From CAYYWV01 sp964531525 (GTDB taxonomy: Bacteria; Pseudomonadota; Alphaproteobacteria; JAAXGF01): a stretch of DNA of 21,147 nt. Position 1 is the stretch's first letter. Each line of letters opens with the position of its first letter. The position numbers and the translations under genes were made by a program. Shown one piece after another: positions 16,299 through 21,147 of the stretch. The stretch is from the NCBI GenBank assembly GCA_964531525.1, contig CAZHDF010000050.1:1-21147 (forward strand), written 5' to 3'. The notes under the pieces are model-generated. The model had not been told where the DNA came from. It saw only the letters and a list, made by a program, of their open reading frames with translations, and ran no database searches.

Positions 16299-18765
16299 GT
16301 TTCCCTTCATCGCGCTCGCGGGCGCGCTGGTCTCGCGGCTGTCGGCCTATGCGGTTCTGCTGCTCGCGGCCCGGTTGCTCATGCCCCGCGAGTTCGGCGC
16401 GGTCGCGGTGCTGATGATCGTCGCCGCGATCCTCAACGCCCTGGCCAGCGGTGGCGGCGACATGTGGCTCAACCGCTTCACCGACCCGGCGACGGCCTTG
16501 GCGCGGCGCGCGCCCTGGGTGCGGCCGGTCTATCTCGCGATCTGCGCCGTGATCGCGATCGTCGTGATCGTCCTGGGCGCCGGCGCGGCGCTCGCCCTCG
16601 ATCTTTTCGCGTCCTTTTCGAACGCGCTGATCCTCGCCGTTCTGGGCGCGGCCTTCGCGGGTCTCGCCGAGGCGCTGCTCGCCGTCGTCCGGGCGAGTGG
16701 GCGCATCCTGGCCTTTTTCGCCCTGCGCGACATCATCGTGCCGGTCGGCTTCATCGCCGCGATCGCGATCGTTCGACCGATGACCGCGGCCGGATTGTTC
16801 GCCGTCTACGCCACGCTTTGGGGCGGCGTCTTCCTCGTCGCCGGCGCGTGGTCCGCGGCGATCGCCGGCGCGCCCCGCCCCTACCGCCTGCAGCGCCGAC
16901 GGTTATGGACGCTCGCGGCCCGGCACACGATCACCCTGATCGCAAGCAATCTGAGCTCGCGCCTCGCCGCCTATATCGACGTGCTCGCGCTGAGTTGGCT
17001 GATCGCGCTCGCCGAGGTCGGCGAGTACCGGGTCGCCGCGCTGCTCGCGATCGGCTTCATGGTCGTGCAGCATTTCGTTTTCCTGGGCCTCCCTTGGGAA
17101 ATGCGGCGCGTGGGCGACGACGCCGCGCGCGCCGATGCCTATGAGCGGGTCCGCGCGCGCCAACGCATTCTCGTCGGCCTGGGGGGCATCGCCCTGGTTC
17201 TCGCTTGGCTGCTTGCCGAGCCGCTTCTCCTTCTGTTCGGCGATCGTTTCACCGCCGTCGCCTGGATCCTGCGCGCGCTTGCGGTCTTGCGCTTCGCCGA
17301 GTTGCTCTGGGGACCGCAGCACGAAATCCTGATCAGCAACGGCTTCGTTCGCGCCGACGCCGAAGCCAATATCGCCGCGATCGGCGCCTGGGGCATTGCC
17401 TTCGCGTTGACGACCGACGCGCTCGACCCCCGGGCCGCCGCGGTCGTCGCCGTGGGCATTGCCAGCCTCGTCGGCCAGATTTATCGCTTTCGCGCCCTGC
17501 GCCGCGCCGGGCTGCCCTGCCCCCGAGGCATCGGCGTCCGATTGCGGCCGTCGCGGTCGCATGGGAATCGGGTGCCGATCCTGATCGTCGTCAACGCGCT
17601 CGGTCGCGGCGGAACCGAGAGTCATCTCGCCCGGGTTCTGCCCCGCCTGGTCGCGCGCGGCTGGTCGATCGTCGTCTATACGCTGCTCGAAGCCGGCGTC
17701 TTCGCGCCGAGAATGACCGAAGCCGGCGTGCGCGTTCTCGCTCCGTCCGGCAGCCGCCCCTGGGCGCGGCTGGGCTTTGTCGGGCGGGCGGCGCGCTTGA
17801 CGCTGCGCGCCTTCGGCCTTTGCGCGCTCGCCTTCCGTCTGCGCCCCGGGATCGTGCATTACTTCCTGCCGGCGGGGTATCTGATCGGCGGCGCCTGCCT
17901 GCGGATCACCCCCGCCCCGATCGAGATCATGAGCCGGCGCAGCCTCAACGCCTATCAGCGCAGGCATCCGCTGCTCGCGCGGATCGAGCACCGCATGCAT
18001 CCGCGCATGACCGCGATCCTCGGCAACAGCGAGGCCGTGCTGCGCGAGCTCGAGAACGAACCCGGCGTTCCGCGCGACCGGCTGGTTCTGATCCGCAACG
18101 GTATCGACACCGCGCGCTTCGCCGAAGACGATCGCGCGACGGCCCGGCGACGGCTCGACCTCGCGGCCGGGGCCTTCGTCATGGCGATCGTCGCCAACCT
18201 CATTCCCTACAAGGGACACGCCGATCTGATCGACGCGCTTGCCCACGTAAGGGACCGCCTGCCCGCGGGCTGGCGCCTGCTGTGCGTCGGCCGCGACGAC
18301 GGCATCCGCGCATCGCTCGAGGCGCGCGTGGCCGCGCGGGGGCTGGTCGAGAACATCCGCTGGCTGGGCGAGCGCGACGATGTGGCCGAGGTGCTGGCGG
18401 CGGCCGACCTCGGCATCCTGTGCTCGCACGAGGAAGGGTTCTCCAACGCCGTGCTCGAGAGCATGGCGGCGGGGCTCGCCATGGTCGTGACCGATGTCGG
18501 CGGCAACCGCGAGGCGGTGATCGACGGGGTCACCGGGCTGGTCGTGCCGCCGCGCGCGCCCGAAGCGCTCGGCGAGGCGATCGCCACGCTCGCCGCCGAC
18601 CCGGCGCGGCGGGCGGCGATGGGTGCGGCGGGCCGGACGCGGGTCGCCGAATGCTTCTCGCTCGACCGCTGCGTCGCCGACTACGACCGCCTGTATCGGG
18701 CGCTGATCGCCGGGGAGAGGATCGGCGCCGATTCATTGCGAAAAAACACGCCTCAGCGCGGGTAG
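16288..18765 (+). CDS. fused polysaccharide flippase (Wzx-like) and GT4 glycosyltransferase
   Basis: A single 825-residue reading frame joins two enzymes. Residues 1 to about 405 are very hydrophobic, with about 10-12 helices, and start like Wzx/MOP flippases (LVSRLSAYAVLLLAARLLMPREFGAVAVL), which move lipid-linked glycans across the inner membrane. After a basic linker (about 405-427), residues 428-812 form a GT-B glycosyltransferase of the GT4 type. It shows VNALGRGGTESHLARVLP (435-452), GNSEAV (579-584), IRNGIDTARF (602-611), IPYKGHADLI and the E-x7-E nucleotide-sugar site Glu716/Glu724 in EEGFSNAVLESMAAG. The start is GTG at 16288 inside the end of the upstream ligase-like gene, with GGAG 12 nt ahead. 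No stop or in-frame break occurs at the junction. It probably builds and exports a surface glycan. The specific sugar is unknown. Confidence 0.85.
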   Translation: MRDRFPFIALAGALVSRLSAYAVLLLAARLLMPREFGAVAVLMIVAAILNALASGGGDMWLNRFTDPATALARRAPWVRPVYLAICAVIAIVVIVLGAGAALALDLFASFSNALILAVLGAAFAGLAEALLAVVRASGRILAFFALRDIIVPVGFIAAIAIVRPMTAAGLFAVYATLWGGVFLVAGAWSAAIAGAPRPYRLQRRRLWTLAARHTITLIASNLSSRLAAYIDVLALSWLIALAEVGEYRVAALLAIGFMVVQHFVFLGLPWEMRRVGDDAARADAYERVRARQRILVGLGGIALVLAWLLAEPLLLLFGDRFTAVAWILRALAVLRFAELLWGPQHEILISNGFVRADAEANIAAIGAWGIAFALTTDALDPRAAAVVAVGIASLVGQIYRFRALRRAGLPCPRGIGVRLRPSRSHGNRVPILIVVNALGRGGTESHLARVLPRLVARGWSIVVYTLLEAGVFAPRMTEAGVRVLAPSGSRPWARLGFVGRAARLTLRAFGLCALAFRLRPGIVHYFLPAGYLIGGACLRITPAPIEIMSRRSLNAYQRRHPLLARIEHRMHPRMTAILGNSEAVLRELENEPGVPRDRLVLIRNGIDTARFAEDDRATARRRLDLAAGAFVMAIVANLIPYKGHADLIDALAHVRDRLPAGWRLLCVGRDDGIRASLEARVAARGLVENIRWLGERDDVAEVLAAADLGILCSHEEGFSNAVLESMAAGLAMVVTDVGGNREAVIDGVTGLVVPPRAPEALGEAIATLAADPARRAAMGAAGRTRVAECFSLDRCVADYDRLYRALIAGERIGADSLRKNTPQRG

Positions 18766-19511
18766 GACGCTCCGTTCACGTCGATGGTGGTGCCCGTGGC
18801 GTGGCGGGCGAGACCGCTCGCGAGAAAGGCGACCACGTTGGCGACGTCTTCCGGGGGCACGACCTCGCCGAGCGGAATTTCCGAAACCACGGAGTCCGAT
18901 CCGTGCTCGCGAAAATACGCCTCCGCCATTTCGGTGCCGACGAAACCCGGCGCGACCGCGTAGGCCAGCACGCCCTCGGCCGCGAAGCCACGCGCGATGG
19001 TGCGCGTGAGCGCGATCATGCCGCCCTTGGACGCCGCATAATGGCTGTAGTCGGGCGCGTCGCCGCGAAACGCCGCCCGGCTCGCGATATTGACGATGAT
19101 GCCGCCGCCGTGGTCGCGGAAATGGCGTACCGCCTCGCGGCAGAGATGCGCCGTCGCGACCAGGTTGATACGCAGGGTGCGCGCCCAGACATCCGCCCAA
19201 TGGGCGAAATCGTCGTCGACCGAGGCGGGCAGATAAACGCCCGCGTTGTTGACGAGCACGTCGATCCGCCCTTTCCAGGCGAGTGCCTCGGCCCAGACCG
19301 CGCCGGGGGCCGCGTCGCCGTCGAGATCGCCGCGCACGAGATGGCAATGGGTGGGCCCGATCTCGACCGCGAGCGCGCGGGCCGCGTCGCCGCTGCGCGC
19401 GTAGTGAAGCACCACGTCGGCGCCCAGCCCCCCGAGCCTGCGGATGATGGCCGCGCCGATCCCGCGCGAGCCGCCGGTCACCAGAACCACCTTGCCGGTC
19501 AGATCGATCAT
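18753..19511 (-). CDS. short-chain dehydrogenase/reductase (FabG-like SDR)
   Basis: A 252-residue NAD(P)-dependent oxidoreductase of the classical SDR family. It has the Rossmann motif TGGSRGIG (12-19), NNAG (88-91), and the catalytic tetrad Asn116, Ser144, Tyr158 and Lys162 (Y-A-A-S-K). The C-terminal LGEVVPPEDVANVVAFLAS and TGTTIDVNGASYPR are typical. His36 and Arg39 (LHYARS) after the second strand would be compatible with NADP, but cofactor and substrate cannot be told. A near-ideal AAGGAGG lies 7 nt before the ATG. The gene converges on the flippase-glycosyltransferase gene, with 13 bp of 3' overlap, and is divergent from the suf genes. It has no operon partner here. Confidence 0.93.
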   Translation of the reverse strand: MIDLTGKVVLVTGGSRGIGAAIIRRLGGLGADVVLHYARSGDAARALAVEIGPTHCHLVRGDLDGDAAPGAVWAEALAWKGRIDVLVNNAGVYLPASVDDDFAHWADVWARTLRINLVATAHLCREAVRHFRDHGGGIIVNIASRAAFRGDAPDYSHYAASKGGMIALTRTIARGFAAEGVLAYAVAPGFVGTEMAEAYFREHGSDSVVSEIPLGEVVPPEDVANVVAFLASGLARHATGTTIDVNGASYPR

Positions 19512-19546
19512 GTCTCTCCCTCCTTGGCAGCGCTTTCCCCAGGCGC

Positions 19547-19552
19547 TATATA
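19547..19552 (-). promoter_or_regulatory. possible -10 element of the SDR gene
   Basis: TATATA lies inside the 10-bp palindrome GCTATATAGC (19545-19554), 35 nt before the SDR start, and stands out in a GC-rich context. No good -35 lies 16-18 bp upstream, so the assignment is tentative. Confidence 0.25.
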
Positions 19553-19691
19553 GCCGATCGGCGAGCGCGCCGCGCGGTTTTCGGTCGATCCGGACGGGCG
19601 TCGCGGTTTCGTGTCGCGCGATGGTTTCCCGATTTGTTCCCGCCGCCGGCCCGATGCGCGCCGATTTCGACGTCGAACGGGGCGAGAGTGC

Positions 19692-19719
19692 TTGACAAGA
19701 GGCGCGCTTTCCCTAATTC
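19692..19719 (+). promoter_or_regulatory. probable promoter of the rrf2-suf operon
   Basis: A perfect -35 TTGACA (19692-19697) precedes the Rrf2 gene. The -10 is poor: CCTAAT (14-bp spacer) and TAATTC (16-bp spacer) are the only candidates. A strong -35 with a poor, off-spaced -10 suggests a regulated promoter needing an activator or subject to repression. Confidence 0.45.
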
Positions 19720-19726
19720 AGAAACA

Positions 19727-19741
19727 GGACCGGTCCGGTCC
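19727..19741 (+). promoter_or_regulatory. 15-bp dyad, operator candidate for suf autoregulation
   Basis: GGACCGG and CCGGTCC (19727-19733 and 19735-19741) are exact reverse complements around a single T. The dyad begins about 30 bp after the TTGACA element, near the expected transcription start and 39 nt before the Rrf2 ATG. This is where an autorepressing Rrf2 dimer would be expected to bind. Confidence 0.5.
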
Positions 19742-19779
19742 CCTATTCACGTGCCCCCAACCGCGACGGAGCGACGCGC

Positions 19780-20235
19780 ATGATCCGATTGAGCCGCCTG
19801 GCCGACTATGGCGTCGTTCTGATGACCCATGTCGCGACCGGCGTCGAGCGCCCGCAGACGGCCGCCGCCGCCGCCGCCGCGACTCGGATTCCCGAGCCCA
19901 CGGCGTCGAAGATCCTGAAGCTCCTGGCGCGCGCGGGCCTGCTCGAATCACAGCGCGGGATCAACGGCGGCTTCGCGCTCGCGCGCGATCCCGGCGACAT
20001 CACGGTGGCCGAGATCGTCACCGCCGTCGACGGGCCGATCGCGCTGACCGAATGCCAGGAGATCGGCGGGGCGTGCAGTTTCGAGGAGACCTGCCCGACG
20101 CGCGGCAACTGGCACAAGATCAACGACGCCGTCCACCGCGCGCTCGACGAGATTTCACTCGCCGAAATGACGACGCCGTTCGCGCCGTTCATCGCGCAAC
20201 CCTGCGGCCCGGCGTCCAGCCGGGCGTCTTCGTAG
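19780..20235 (+). CDS. Rrf2-family SUF system Fe-S assembly regulator
   Basis: A 151-residue DNA-binding regulator of Fe-S cluster assembly genes. The N-terminal winged helix (about 1-75) starts MIRLSRLADYGVVLM and includes PEPTASKILKLLARAGLLES (39-58) and the wing RGINGGFALAR (59-69). Three cysteines at 92, 99 and 105 match the Fe-S ligation pattern of IscR and SufR relatives, so the protein likely senses cluster supply. It resembles the group annotated as SUF system regulator rather than IscR, and its position 38 bp before sufB supports that. GGAG lies 8 nt before the ATG. A run of seven alanines (28-34) encoded by (GCC)6GCG sits in the helix-turn-helix. Confidence 0.93.
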   Translation: MIRLSRLADYGVVLMTHVATGVERPQTAAAAAAATRIPEPTASKILKLLARAGLLESQRGINGGFALARDPGDITVAEIVTAVDGPIALTECQEIGGACSFEETCPTRGNWHKINDAVHRALDEISLAEMTTPFAPFIAQPCGPASSRASS

Positions 20236-20273
20236 CGGCACGGGCAATGCGGCGGGAACCGGGAGAACGAGGC

Positions 20274-21147
<874 letters not shown>

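Noticed and set aside
17572..18765. Separate glycosyltransferase gene starting at an internal GTG
   Set aside because: There is no stop codon between the flippase and glycosyltransferase parts and no clear ribosome-binding site before the GTG, so a fusion is the direct reading.

Overview
The window is high-GC chromosomal DNA from an alphaproteobacterium, most plausibly a Rhodospirillales-type lineage. The evidence is a lone rpsD outside a ribosomal-protein operon, an Rrf2 regulator directly in front of sufB, a membrane-anchored hemerythrin chemoreceptor, and strong G/C third-position bias in every gene. I see no tRNA, rRNA, CRISPR array, IS element or phage gene. The only cut genes are a possible 3' tail at the left edge and sufB at the right edge.

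Layout from left to right. (1) rpsD (minus) has a clear sigma70 promoter. (2) A tightly coupled minus-strand operon (about 3686 to 791) encodes an exported molybdopterin-oxidoreductase-like protein without cysteines, a membrane histidine kinase with a PAS domain, and an Hpt phosphotransfer protein. The three genes are joined by two 4-bp ATGA overlaps. (3) A 367-bp divergent intergenic region carries three palindromic elements. (4) A plus-strand run follows: tandem-domain universal stress protein, Nudix hydrolase, IF-2B/ribose-1,5-bisphosphate-isomerase-like protein, DegP/DegQ protease and a second-type FtsH. (5) A minus-strand pair encodes a hemerythrin/MCP chemoreceptor and a persulfide-dioxygenase-like metallo-beta-lactamase-fold protein, separated by a leader with three copies of an 11-nt element that can form competing hairpins. 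(6) A plus-strand block holds glpD, an O-antigen-ligase/polymerase-like membrane protein, and an 825-residue protein that fuses a Wzx-type flippase to a GT4 glycosyltransferase. (7) An SDR oxidoreductase (minus) comes next. (8) The start of a suf operon holds an Rrf2 regulator and sufB, with a dyad-symmetric operator candidate beside a TTGACA element.

Functionally, much of the window concerns stress and envelope quality control (Usp, DegQ, FtsH, sensor kinase), redox and sulfur sensing (hemerythrin-MCP, persulfide-dioxygenase-like protein, Fe-S cluster assembly with its regulator) and surface polysaccharide. The most unusual items are the flippase-glycosyltransferase fusion, the three-part sensory operon built on a cysteine-free oxidoreductase fold, the Nudix/IF-2B pair whose isomerase-like member has Ser at the expected catalytic Cys, the hemerythrin domain with one iron-ligand His changed to Gln, and the alternative-hairpin leader before the persulfide-dioxygenase-like gene. 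No complete novel system is proven; these are candidates.
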